A stretch of DNA of 33,664 nt, taken from NCBI GenBank assembly GCA_020846695.1, contig JADLDM010000042.1:1-33664 (forward strand), written 5' to 3'. The notes beneath the pieces were generated by a model. That model was given only the letters and a program-made list of their open reading frames with translations, was not told the DNA's origin and searched no databases. Shown piece by piece: positions 20,625 through 29,673 of the stretch. Position 1 is the first letter of the stretch; each line of letters opens with the position of its first letter. This DNA comes from a bacterium (GTDB lineage Bacteria > Electryoneota > RPQS01). A program made the position numbers and the translations under genes.

Positions 20625-21224
20625 ATGAACCTGATTTGGCTGGCTTTGGTCGTCATAGGTGTGCTGGTTGGGGCGGCAACCGGGACAATGGCGGGAATTA
20701 CGAAGGCCGTGATTGAGGCTGCCAAAACGGCAGTCGAACTCTCGATTGGGCTAATCGGGATCATGGCTTTGTGGTTGGGTTTTATGAGGTTAGCCGAGGA
20801 AGCCGGACTGATTCAGGGGCTGGCGAGGCTACTGAAGCCCGTGATGAAGCGGCTCTTTCCCGATGTGCCTCCTGAACATCCTGCAATGGGTTCGATGCTC
20901 TCGAACATGGCGGCGAACATGATCGGGCTGGGGAATTCGGCAACGGCGCTGGGTTTGAAGGCGATGCAGGACCTCCAGACCTTGAACAAGGACCCGAAGA
21001 CCGCGACCAATGCGATGGTGACATTTTTGGCGATTAATACCGCCTCGGTGACGCTGATTCCGGCGACGGTGATAGGCTTGAGAGTTTCGGCGGGGTCAGC
21101 CTCACCGACTTCGATTATTCTGCCGACGTTGATTGCGTCGCTTTTTTCGACGATCGTGAGTGTGATGGCGGCGAAGTTCTTTGAGAAGCGGCGCAAGTTC
21201 AGATTGCCGGAGGAGACGAAGTAA
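20625..21224 (+). CDS. spmA: SpmA-like nucleoside-recognition (Gate) domain membrane protein
   Basis: A 199-residue membrane protein with about five hydrophobic segments and the Gate-domain phrases GIMALWLGFMRLAEEAGL, SNMAANMIGLGNSATALGLKAM and FLAINTASVTLIPATVIGLR. These match spore maturation protein A. SpmA/B were named for a role in spore core dehydration in Bacillus, but the pair is common in non-sporulating bacteria, where the function is unknown; transport of a nucleoside-like or other small solute is suspected. A strong AAGGAGG lies 6 bases before the ATG. Stop and start overlap with spmB (TAATG). There is a candidate promoter at 20569-20597. Confidence 0.93.
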   Translation: MNLIWLALVVIGVLVGAATGTMAGITKAVIEAAKTAVELSIGLIGIMALWLGFMRLAEEAGLIQGLARLLKPVMKRLFPDVPPEHPAMGSMLSNMAANMIGLGNSATALGLKAMQDLQTLNKDPKTATNAMVTFLAINTASVTLIPATVIGLRVSAGSASPTSIILPTLIASLFSTIVSVMAAKFFEKRRKFRLPEETK

Positions 21225-21766
21225 TGGAATGGCTGTCAAAGGCGATGCAGGTTGCCTCGGACTGGGCGATTCCTCTGATCTTCATCAGCATTGCGCTGGT
21301 TGCGGCGATCAAGAAGGTGCGCGTGTACGAGGTGTTTGTCGAGGGCGCGAAAGAGGGCTTCAATGTCGGTGTAAGGATCATTCCCTATCTCGTTGCGATT
21401 TTGGGAGCGATTGCAATTTTCAGAGGTTCGGGCGCCATGGACTACGGTGCAAAACTGCTTGCTCCAGTGCTGGCTCCATTGGGAATTCCGTCGGAAGTTT
21501 TGCCGATGGCGATCATCCGGCCGCTTTCGGGTTCGGGCGGATTGGGTGTTCTGTCCGAGGGCTTGAAGAATTTCGGCGCGGACAGTTTCCTCGGAAACAT
21601 GATGTCCACGATGGCGGGTTCGACGGAGACGACGTTTTATGTGATAGCGGTTTACTTTGGTTCGATTTCGATTCGCTACACGCGGCACACGATTCTGGCT
21701 TGCATCATCGGAGATTTGGCGAGCCTGCTTGGAGCGATTTATGTCAGTAATTTGTTCTTCAACTAA
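21224..21766 (+). CDS. spmB: SpmB-like nucleoside-recognition (Gate) domain membrane protein
   Basis: A 180-residue membrane protein, the usual partner of SpmA. The family phrases are AIPLIFISIALVAAIKKVRVYE, EGAKEGFNVGVRIIPYLVAIL, RPLSGSGGLGVLSE and MMSTMAGSTETTFYVIAVYFG. Gly/Ser-rich loops within half-helices are typical of Gate domains. The ATG overlaps the spmA stop codon (TAATG) and GGAGGA lies upstream. The S9 peptidase gene follows after 15 bases, so all three are probably one transcript. Confidence 0.95.
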   Translation: MEWLSKAMQVASDWAIPLIFISIALVAAIKKVRVYEVFVEGAKEGFNVGVRIIPYLVAILGAIAIFRGSGAMDYGAKLLAPVLAPLGIPSEVLPMAIIRPLSGSGGLGVLSEGLKNFGADSFLGNMMSTMAGSTETTFYVIAVYFGSISIRYTRHTILACIIGDLASLLGAIYVSNLFFN

Positions 21767-21781
21767 CGATAGCGGTGCACC

Positions 21782-24286
21782 ATGTTTCGGCTGATTTGCA
21801 TACTCGTAATTGCAGGGGCGGCTTTTTGCGGGGAGGCTCCGATTTCCGAGTGGCGGGTGAATCCGGTTGTGGCATTGCCGGAAGTTGCCTTTGGCGATTC
21901 GGCGGCCAAGACGGCTGATCTGTTGGATCAGATGACGATAGATTGGGAGAATCTGGATTTTGGCGACTCCCCAATTCAGAGCGCGCTCGATTTCAGTTCC
22001 AAGTCAGCGCGCGCCTATGTTTTGGCGGCCACGTATTTGACTGCGGACCGATACGGCAAGGCGACGCTTGAGGTGAAGGGGACGAGACCGCTTGTTGTCT
22101 ATGGCAACGGGAAAGAGTTGAGCAAGGCGACGAAAGCCGACAGCGGGGAGTATAAGGCGAGTTCGGAAGTCACGCTGGATCGGACTCGGATGGAGATCGT
22201 GGTGGCGAGTGTTTCGCAGAGTTCGGACAGCGGGAAGTGGAATCTGTCCGCGGTTGTGAAGCAGGATTCGTCCTCGAACATGGTTGTGAGTGCGGGCGCA
22301 CGGCTGCTTTCACGTCCTGCGCATTTTCGGCTGGATTCGGAGCTTGAAGATTACAGTATGCTGACGATGTCGCCGGACGGCAAGTATCTTGTGATGAAGC
22401 GGACGATTCGCGAGGGGGAGGAGTACAAGCAGAAGTCGCGGGTTGAGCTGTGGGACGTGGAGGCAAAGAAGCCTCTGGATCAGTTGGAGCGTGAGAAGAC
22501 TTCAGGCTTCAGATTCTCAGACGATGGGAAGTTGCTCTACTATCAGGTGGGGACGGATGAAGGGAATGAAGTTTGGGCATACACACCGGCGACGAGGCGG
22601 AGCGAGCGTATCTTGAGTGCGGTGAAGGACATGGGCGGATTTGACGTGCTGCCCGATGGGGGTACGATTGTGTATGCGGTTTCCAAAGCGGCAGAAGAGA
22701 GCAAGACGGGCTACGAACTGTATCAGACTCTTGAAGACCGTGTATCCACCTATGATGATCGGAAGGAGCTATTCGCGGCAGATTTGCAGACTGGAGTGAC
22801 GCGGCAATTGACCAAGGCGGGCGATTTTGAGTTGAGCAAATGGAGCGTATCTCCGGGCGGGAAGCGGATACTTCTGGAGCGCGATGTTCCGAAATTGGGA
22901 CGGCCCTACGTGACGCAGGAGTTTTTCACGCTCAGCCTTACCGATGGCGCAATCAAAGAGGTCTTGACGCGGAATTTGATCCGTTATCCGCAGAATTTCA
23001 TTTGGATAGATGAAAACACGATTGCCTATTCTGCGGGTTCGCATGATTCAAGCCCCGAAGATACGGTTGTTCACAACAGTTCCCAGACTGTAGCCTACAG
23101 TCTGAACCTCTTGACCGGTGAGCACCGGAATTTGACGGGAACAGAGGAGTTTTCGATTGAAGATGAGGGGCATCAGCCGAAGATATTTTTCAATCCTCGC
23201 GACAAGCGGCTTTATTTTCACGTTGCACGAGGAGGTGAGGTGCAGTTTGCCTCGAGCAATGTGGACGGGAAGCAGGTTGTCTATCGGCCCTTCAAGATAG
23301 AATCTAATTTTACAGATGCTGCGAGCTTTGCAGCTAATGGCTCAAAGGTGGCTTACATCTCCTCGGATTACAATTCTCCGAAGGCGATTTGTGTGTATGA
23401 CATGATCTTGAATCGCGAGACAAAGCTGTCAGACTTGAACGCAGAGACGACGAGCGATTGGGAGTTTGGCACGATTGAAGCATGGAATTTTACGAACCGC
23501 TTGGGGATTGAGATTGACGGCTGGATCTACAAGCCTGCTGATTTCACTCCCGATCGGAAGTGGCCGACGATTGTGTATTACTATGCGGGAGTTTCACCGC
23601 GTGATTTGAGGTTCAGCTACACTTATCAATTCTGGTTGGCGAACGGCTATGTTGTTTATGTTCTGAATCCGGTTGGCGCCTATGGGCGAGGTCAGAAGTT
23701 TGCGGACTATCATGCGAATGATTGGGGGACTGAAGCGACGGCGGACGTGATAGAGGGAACGGAGAAGCTGCTTGCGGCGCACCCGTATATGGACACAGAG
23801 AGAATGGGCGCGTATGGCGGAAGCTACGGCGGGTTCATCACGCTCGATTTGGCGACGAAATCAAATCTGTTTAAGTGCGCGGTGGACATGTACGGGATTT
23901 CGAATATCACGAACTATTTCGGCGCAGGTACTTGGGGATATTGGTATGGCGAAGTGGCCGCACCGGGGAGTTTTCCATGGACGCGCAAGGATATTTTTGT
24001 CGAGAAGTCGCCGATCTTTTCGGCGGATAAGATTACGACTCCTCTGTTGATTCTGCACGGAGCATCGGACAACAATGTTCCGCCGAATGAATCGGATCAG
24101 ATGTTTGTGGCGCTGAAGCTCTTGGGCAAGGATGCGGTCTATGCGAAGTTTGACGATGAGACGCACAACATCAACACAAAGTACAAGAATTTGATCGAGC
24201 ATCGGCAGATGATGCTGGAGTGGTTTGACAAATACCTGAAGGATCAGCCGGGGGCCTGGGAGGCAAGGTTGGAGGCCGAGAAGTAG
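21782..24286 (+). CDS. S9-family prolyl oligopeptidase-type serine peptidase, secreted
   Basis: An 834-residue protein. A signal peptide (FRLICILVIAGAAFC, cleavage about residue 17) is followed by an uncharacterised region of about 160 residues. A beta-propeller (about 180-550) has repeats such as MLTMSPDGKYLV and FRFSDDGKLLYY. The C-terminal alpha/beta-hydrolase domain holds the triad: Ser681 in GGSYGG, Asp763 in HGASDNNVP and His795 in DETHNI. The layout is that of dipeptidyl-peptidase or acylaminoacyl-peptidase-like enzymes of the periplasm or cell surface that act on peptides. There is no T9SS sorting tail. The Shine-Dalgarno is weak, consistent with dependence on spmB translation. An intrinsic terminator lies about 100 bases downstream. 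Confidence 0.93.
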   Translation: MFRLICILVIAGAAFCGEAPISEWRVNPVVALPEVAFGDSAAKTADLLDQMTIDWENLDFGDSPIQSALDFSSKSARAYVLAATYLTADRYGKATLEVKGTRPLVVYGNGKELSKATKADSGEYKASSEVTLDRTRMEIVVASVSQSSDSGKWNLSAVVKQDSSSNMVVSAGARLLSRPAHFRLDSELEDYSMLTMSPDGKYLVMKRTIREGEEYKQKSRVELWDVEAKKPLDQLEREKTSGFRFSDDGKLLYYQVGTDEGNEVWAYTPATRRSERILSAVKDMGGFDVLPDGGTIVYAVSKAAEESKTGYELYQTLEDRVSTYDDRKELFAADLQTGVTRQLTKAGDFELSKWSVSPGGKRILLERDVPKLGRPYVTQEFFTLSLTDGAIKEVLTRNLIRYPQNFIWIDENTIAYSAGSHDSSPEDTVVHNSSQTVAYSLNLLTGEHRNLTGTEEFSIEDEGHQPKIFFNPRDKRLYFHVARGGEVQFASSNVDGKQVVYRPFKIESNFTDAASFAANGSKVAYISSDYNSPKAICVYDMILNRETKLSDLNAETTSDWEFGTIEAWNFTNRLGIEIDGWIYKPADFTPDRKWPTIVYYYAGVSPRDLRFSYTYQFWLANGYVVYVLNPVGAYGRGQKFADYHANDWGTEATADVIEGTEKLLAAHPYMDTERMGAYGGSYGGFITLDLATKSNLFKCAVDMYGISNITNYFGAGTWGYWYGEVAAPGSFPWTRKDIFVEKSPIFSADKITTPLLILHGASDNNVPPNESDQMFVALKLLGKDAVYAKFDDETHNINTKYKNLIEHRQMMLEWFDKYLKDQPGAWEARLEAEK

Positions 24287-24385
24287 CGAATCGGAGTCGT
24301 CTCAGGACATAGGTTTGCCAAAGAGAGGCAGGGTTTAGATTGAATAGGCACGCCCAAGACATAAAGTGAATAAATGTAAGATTTT

Positions 24386-24425
24386 AGTGAGGTGGCTCTT
24401 TTCGACAGAGCCACTTCGCTTGTTT
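24386..24425 (+). terminator. Terminator after S9 peptidase gene
   Basis: Perfect arms GTGGCTCT (24392-24399) and AGAGCCAC (24407-24414), extendable with mismatches to AGTGAG and TTCGCT, then TGTTTC. The 3' T tract is weak. Confidence 0.6.
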
Positions 24426-24454
24426 CACAAGGCGAGATTATATTCGGTCTGACC

Positions 24455-24483
24455 TTGCAAAGCGGAGCGGGAATTCTTACTTT
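24455..24483 (+). promoter_or_regulatory. Candidate promoter of the C25 protein gene
   Basis: TTGCAA (24455-24460), a 17-base spacer, and TACTTT (24478-24483). It lies downstream of the terminator at 24386-24425 and gives a leader of about 68 bases that contains a GTAG-headed palindrome. Confidence 0.4.
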
Positions 24484-24492
24484 TGCTCTATT

Positions 24493-24523
24493 GTAGTCAT
24501 CCCGTCCCAGTGAGGGCGGGACG
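24493..24523 (+). repeat. Possible GTAG-headed palindrome in the C25 gene leader
   Basis: GTAG followed by TCATCC, then arms CGTCCC (24503-24508) and GGGACG (24518-24523). A looser match to the REP-like group, located in the 5' leader of the C25 gene. Confidence 0.4.
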
Positions 24524-24558
24524 CATCCCCTTGCACCCGGAAACTTGGAGGAATTTGC

Positions 24559-27500
24559 ATGGCAAGTAGACATGGACTGTTTACAAGGATTTGCACCTTA
24601 CTTGCTGGAGTCATGGCGGCCCTTGCTGCCCAGGAAACGGCGGCGCCGATCTTCTCGACCTACTTGGGCGAGGGGGCGCAGCTTGAGGTCAGCCGCACGG
24701 GTCCGGAGTTCACCTCGATTGGTTTCGACGGCTCGAACATGATTCGCGGGCAGGTTGTAAAGGACTTCGAGACCTACGATTTCATGGGGATTGACGGTGA
24801 GGCGATGCTTTACGAGGAGGGTGCGCCTTCATTGCCTCGTGTCTCGCGGTTCTACCGGATTCCGGAGACGGGCGGGGTGGACTTGGTGGTGAATTCAGCC
24901 GAGTTTGAACTGGTTGAGAACTATAATGCTCTTCCCTACGTGGTTGAGGGCAATCAGTTCCGCAAAGACAATAGCGACCCGTTGATTTACGGGCGCGACG
25001 CGTGGTATCCGGAGAACGTTGTGGAGATATCCGATCCGATGCAGATGCGCGACTTCCGCGTTGTCACAGTGACGCTGTATCCTGTGCAGGTCAATCCGGT
25101 GACGCGGCAGGCGCGGATTTATCATGACATTCAGGTGGATATCGTTCCAAACAGTGAGCCGGGTGTGAACGAGATGCTGCGTCATCGCCGTCCGGCGAAG
25201 TCGTGGCTTCCTATTTATCAGCATTTGATTGAGAACTTGGACGATTCTGCTTTGGACGATGCGACGACAGCTCCGGGCACGTACATGATCATCTCGAAGC
25301 AGGACACGACGACTCAGCGCTGGTGCGACAGTTTGATGACGTGGAAGAAGCGCGCGGGTTACGACGTAATCGTATCACGCAACAACAGCTACTCATCGGC
25401 GAGTTCGATTATCACGGCGATCCGCAATGCGTATGATGCGGCGCCGGACGATAGTCCACTGGAATTCGTGTGTTTGATGGGCGATCCTGCGCCCTCATTT
25501 GGTCTTCCGATTGACGGGCCGACGTTTTCAGGGAATTATGATCACTCCTACGCATTGGGCAACACGGGCGACGATATTGAGGACATCGGCGTAGGCCGCT
25601 TCTGTGCATCTTCGACGAGTGATTTTGCAACGATCTTTGCGAAGACGGTTGCCTACGAGCGCAGCCCCTACATGACGGATCCGACGTGGTTCAAGAAGGC
25701 GTTTCTTTACGCCGGGATTGACATGGGCCTCGTCTCCAACTACACGACGTTTCAGTGGATTCGGCAGATGCTGATTCAGGAAACGGGCATTGACAGCGTG
25801 TACGTGCTCACGCATTCAAGCAGTCAGGTTAATCCGACCACGATCACGCAGCAGCTCAACGCGGGTCGCAATATCTTCTTGTGGCGCGGCAGTTGGATCG
25901 GCGGCATGGACACCGGTGTGGCGGGGCAGTGCAACAACGGGACGAAGCTGCCGATTTGCTTGACGGTGACGTGCAACACGGGTGAGTTTTCATCGGGCAC
26001 TGCGGTATCGGAGTCTTGGGTTCTTGCGGGTTCGGCACAGTCTCCCAAAGGTGGCGTGACGGGTCTTGGGATGGCCACATCGAGTACGCACCCGCCAGAA
26101 AATCTCTGTGTGACGGGCGGCCTCGGTTATTCAATTGCGAATTTGGGGATCGAGCATGTCGGCCACTGTGTGAACTCGGCGAAGGCGTGGTTGATTCCGA
26201 CGTTTGGCAACGGCTCAGCTTCACAGCAGGAATTTACTCGCTGGTTCAATCTGATGGGCGATCCGGGGATTTCGATTTGGTCGGAGACTCCGCAGCTTGT
26301 GAGCGTGACGCATTCGGCCTCGTTGAACGTCGGCGCTCGCTCGCTTTCTGTTCACATAGGTGATCAGAACACGGGTGATCCGGTCGCGGATGCGGTGGTG
26401 ACGGCGTGGAAGGGCACGGAGTGCTACGTGAAGGGTGTGACGGATGCAAACGGCGACGTGGTCTTGCCTGTGACGGTATCGAGCGCGGGCACGCTGCTCT
26501 TGACGGCGACGAAACGGAATATGCATCCGTATCTGGTGGATGTTGCGTGTGCAGCAATTGATCAGATGGTGGCTTATTCTTCGATGACGATAGACGATGA
26601 CAACGTGAACGGGACGTCGGGCAACGGTGACGGTGTCCTGAATCCGGGAGAAGTGGTTGATCTTGGAATCGTGCTTCGCAACTCGGGCACGTCCTCGACG
26701 GCAACGAGTGTGAGCGCGGTTCTATCGAGCACGTCGGATCGGGCAACGGTTGTCAACAGCTCTTCAAACTACGTGAACCTCGCACCGGGTCAGGAGGCGA
26801 TGGGAAGTTCTGCTTATCGCATTGCTCTGGACTATGGAATGCAGCAGGGCGAGGACGTGCAGCTTCGGTTGACCGCAACGGCCTCGGCGATTCAGACGGT
26901 GAGCGCGATCAACATTGAAACGGTTGCGGCAAAGGTGAACTATATAAGTCACGCTTTTGTCGGATCGTTTGCGCCCGGCTCGACCAACGAGTTGAGTGTG
27001 ACGATCAAGAATGACGGCTCGATTTCTCTTTCCGGTGTGACGGCGCAGTTGATTTCGGGCAGTCCGTTTGTCTCGGCGGAGGTTTCGTCGGCGACGTATC
27101 CTGACATTGCGGTCAACGGGCAGGCCACGAACACGGCCAGTCGTTTCCGCTTGAATGCGAACACGCTGACGTTTCGCGGGCATCAGGCTCCGATGACTCT
27201 GATTGTATCGGGCAACGGCGGGTTCTCGGACACGACGTATTTTACGGTGTTTGTGGGAACGGCGACGGGAACCGATGCCTGCGGCCCGGACGCTTACGGC
27301 TACTATGCTTACGACAACGTGGATGCGACCTATGAATTGCATCCGACGTTTAGCTACGTGAATATCAGCGCGGGTCTTGGACAGAATCTCAACCTTGCGG
27401 ATACCGGCGAGCAGACGGACATAAATTCTCAATGGTCCACGGTGCGAGCGCTGCCGTTCGCGTTCCAGTTCTACGGAGTGGAATATGATTCGCTGACGAT

Positions 27501-29574
27501 CAGCTCGAACGGTTGGGTAGCATTCGGCAATCAGAGTTGGGCGCCGCACTTCCGCAACTATCCGATTCCGGCGCAGTCGGCGCCGATTTCGATGATCGCC
27601 CCTTATTGGGATGATCTGAAGACGAGCGGGACGGGACTTGGTGTGTGGTTCTATCATGATGCGGCGCTAAACCGCGTGATCGTGCAATGGAAGGCTCAGG
27701 GCGGCGGATTTTCTTATAGTGACGCAAGCCTTGATTTTGAAGTGATCCTGTATGGTCAGGATCTGAATCCGACGCTGGATGGCAACGGCAGGATTCTGCT
27801 TCAGTATAACGACGTGACGATGAACTTGACCGGCAGCGGCGGCGCCGAAATTTCGGGCTGCTCCATCGGCATTCACAACGAGCATCAGACGACCGGATTG
27901 CAGATTGCGTACCGTTCGACCTATTCACCGGGCGCCTCTACGGTCGCGGACGGTCGCGCGATCATGATTACGACCTATGCACGCGAGTTGTTCGGCATGA
28001 TAGAGGGTATGGTTACCGACGAGGAGACCGGCCTTCCGATGCAGGGCGTACACGTCACAGCCGACGGTTTCAATTACAGCGCTTTCACCGATGCGAACGG
28101 CACCTATTCGCTGACCAACGTGCTAATCGGTACGTACACGATTCGCGCACATAGGGACGGCTTTAACGACGCCACGGTTGACAACGTTTTCGTGGAGTTG
28201 GACAGTTTGGAGACGGTCAACCTCACGATGCTGCATCCGGAATTTGTGTTGTCTCAGAATGAACTGACGATTGGCTATCCGAATCAGAATGCCGCGAGTT
28301 TGACAATTATCAACGACGGCAACGGGCCGCTCGATTATGACTCCCGTTTTGTCTATACGATTGACGGTGAAGAGGTGACGGATTGGAGCGCGGTGGAGCG
28401 CCTCGACGTGACCGGTTTGACGGGTGACCTCCAGATGCTGGGTTGCGAGTTTGTCGGCGACTTGTGGTTTGTGAGCGGCGGCGCGGGCCCGACGGGAACG
28501 AATTGGCTCTACACCTTTGATCGCGACGGCAATTACGTTGAGGCGATGCCGCAGCCGTCGGTTTCTCCGTTTGGTTGGTATGATTTGGCTTGGGATGGTT
28601 ATTACATCTATGGTTCGGAAGACGGCACGGGGACGATCACGGGCATGGACATCCGCAACGGGAACGTGGTAGCGCAGATTCCGAGTCCTCTGAATCCGAC
28701 GCGCGCGATAGCATACGATCCATTCCTCGATCGTTTCTGGGTGGCGGATTACACGCAGAACATCTATCAGATTGACCGGGACGGCAACATTTTCTCGCAG
28801 GTGATCAATGACGGTGCGAACGAATTGGCGATCACGGGTCTGGGCTGGTGGGCGGAGGATCCGGATGGTTACAAGCTCTACATCTTCAGTCGCGACGGCG
28901 GGTCGAATCAGACGCGTGTGACGAAGATGCATCCGGTGACCTATACTCGGCAATTGGTGGCGGTTTTGGAAGGCTCGGAATTCACCGCAGGCGGCTGCAC
29001 GGTGACCGACAAGTATAACGACATGCTCGTGACGTTTGGCGGCGTGCTTCAGAACAGCACGGGCGACAAGCTGGGCATCTACTCGATGAAGTTCAAGCAC
29101 GACTGGGCAGTGATTGCTCCGGCGGCGGGAGCGGTGGAAGGCGGGCAGCAGCGCGAAGTGACTCTGACGGCCGACCTTGATGGTTTCCGCACGGCGACGC
29201 ACACTCTTTCGTTGTTCTTCTCGAGCGACGTACTGGCCACGACGTTTGAAGTGCCGGTTACGATCAATGTGACAGGTTCTTCAGCGGAACCGCGGGTTGA
29301 GCCGATTCCGTCGGAGTATGCTCTGCGTCAGAACTACCCGAATCCCTTCAATCCGAGCACGACAATTACCTATGACTTGCGTTCAGCGGGTCACACAACG
29401 CTCGTAGTGTACGACGTCACGGGCCGCGAAGTTGCGGCGCTGGTGGATGGAGTTCAGCAGTCCGGTGTGCACTCGGTCAGATTTGACGGCGCGGGTCTGG
29501 CTTCGGGCGTGTATTTCTATCGGCTTCAGAGCGGAGACTTCACGCGCACGGCGAAGATGGTGCTTCTGAAGTAG
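24559..29574 (+). CDS. Gingipain-like (peptidase C25) multidomain T9SS cargo protein
   Basis: A 1671-residue exported protein. The signal peptide ends near AQE (24-26). A pro-domain (about 40-215) contains PSLPRVSRFYRIPE. A C25 domain spans about 238-580, with GVGRFCASSTSDF, LPICLTVTCNTGEF (candidate nucleophile Cys472) and LMGDPGISIW. An Ig-like domain follows (580-660), then CARDB-like repeats (680-900) and a lectin-like block starting DAYGYYAYDNVDA (911-1140). Next come a carboxypeptidase-regulatory-like domain (1147-1225), a second Ig/propeller region (1230-1575) and a T9SS sorting domain from about 1585 (NYPNPFNPSTTITYDL). Where gingipains have the catalytic NYxGHG, this protein has FLWRGSW (440-446), so the usual His is absent. 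GGAGG lies 7 bases before the ATG. Confidence 0.93.
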   Translation: MASRHGLFTRICTLLAGVMAALAAQETAAPIFSTYLGEGAQLEVSRTGPEFTSIGFDGSNMIRGQVVKDFETYDFMGIDGEAMLYEEGAPSLPRVSRFYRIPETGGVDLVVNSAEFELVENYNALPYVVEGNQFRKDNSDPLIYGRDAWYPENVVEISDPMQMRDFRVVTVTLYPVQVNPVTRQARIYHDIQVDIVPNSEPGVNEMLRHRRPAKSWLPIYQHLIENLDDSALDDATTAPGTYMIISKQDTTTQRWCDSLMTWKKRAGYDVIVSRNNSYSSASSIITAIRNAYDAAPDDSPLEFVCLMGDPAPSFGLPIDGPTFSGNYDHSYALGNTGDDIEDIGVGRFCASSTSDFATIFAKTVAYERSPYMTDPTWFKKAFLYAGIDMGLVSNYTTFQWIRQMLIQETGIDSVYVLTHSSSQVNPTTITQQLNAGRNIFLWRGSWIGGMDTGVAGQCNNGTKLPICLTVTCNTGEFSSGTAVSESWVLAGSAQSPKGGVTGLGMATSSTHPPENLCVTGGLGYSIANLGIEHVGHCVNSAKAWLIPTFGNGSASQQEFTRWFNLMGDPGISIWSETPQLVSVTHSASLNVGARSLSVHIGDQNTGDPVADAVVTAWKGTECYVKGVTDANGDVVLPVTVSSAGTLLLTATKRNMHPYLVDVACAAIDQMVAYSSMTIDDDNVNGTSGNGDGVLNPGEVVDLGIVLRNSGTSSTATSVSAVLSSTSDRATVVNSSSNYVNLAPGQEAMGSSAYRIALDYGMQQGEDVQLRLTATASAIQTVSAINIETVAAKVNYISHAFVGSFAPGSTNELSVTIKNDGSISLSGVTAQLISGSPFVSAEVSSATYPDIAVNGQATNTASRFRLNANTLTFRGHQAPMTLIVSGNGGFSDTTYFTVFVGTATGTDACGPDAYGYYAYDNVDATYELHPTFSYVNISAGLGQNLNLADTGEQTDINSQWSTVRALPFAFQFYGVEYDSLTISSNGWVAFGNQSWAPHFRNYPIPAQSAPISMIAPYWDDLKTSGTGLGVWFYHDAALNRVIVQWKAQGGGFSYSDASLDFEVILYGQDLNPTLDGNGRILLQYNDVTMNLTGSGGAEISGCSIGIHNEHQTTGLQIAYRSTYSPGASTVADGRAIMITTYARELFGMIEGMVTDEETGLPMQGVHVTADGFNYSAFTDANGTYSLTNVLIGTYTIRAHRDGFNDATVDNVFVELDSLETVNLTMLHPEFVLSQNELTIGYPNQNAASLTIINDGNGPLDYDSRFVYTIDGEEVTDWSAVERLDVTGLTGDLQMLGCEFVGDLWFVSGGAGPTGTNWLYTFDRDGNYVEAMPQPSVSPFGWYDLAWDGYYIYGSEDGTGTITGMDIRNGNVVAQIPSPLNPTRAIAYDPFLDRFWVADYTQNIYQIDRDGNIFSQVINDGANELAITGLGWWAEDPDGYKLYIFSRDGGSNQTRVTKMHPVTYTRQLVAVLEGSEFTAGGCTVTDKYNDMLVTFGGVLQNSTGDKLGIYSMKFKHDWAVIAPAAGAVEGGQQREVTLTADLDGFRTATHTLSLFFSSDVLATTFEVPVTINVTGSSAEPRVEPIPSEYALRQNYPNPFNPSTTITYDLRSAGHTTLVVYDVTGREVAALVDGVQQSGVHSVRFDGAGLASGVYFYRLQSGDFTRTAKMVLLK

Positions 29575-29595
29575 AATCGAAGTAAATAATGAGAG

Positions 29596-29632
29596 CGCGG
29601 CGCGGGGCAAGGCTCCGCGCCGCGTCTATTTT
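29596..29632 (+). terminator. Terminator after the C25 protein gene
   Basis: Perfect 10-base GC arms CGCGGCGCGG (29596-29605) and CCGCGCCGCG (29615-29624), followed by TCTATTTT. Confidence 0.8.
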
Positions 29633-29638
29633 GAGGAT

Positions 29639-29667
29639 TTGCGAGGGTCGCGGAATTTGCTTATTTT
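29639..29667 (+). promoter_or_regulatory. Candidate promoter of glycosyltransferase gene, possibly leaderless
   Basis: TTGCGA (29639-29644), a 17-base spacer, and TATTTT (29662-29667). The ATG at 29674 lies about 7 bases past the -10 box, which is where transcription would start, and there is no Shine-Dalgarno site. Confidence 0.35.
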
Positions 29668-29673
29668 CACGGC

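Noticed and set aside
24287-24558. A small gene in the 272-base gap before the C25 gene
   Set aside because: No ORF with a ribosome-binding site is seen; the gap holds a terminator, a candidate promoter and a palindrome.
26764-29202. Long minus-strand ORFs (297 and 359 codons) inside the C25 gene
   Set aside because: Arg/His-rich shadow frames opposite a multidomain secreted protein; no domains and no ribosome-binding sites.
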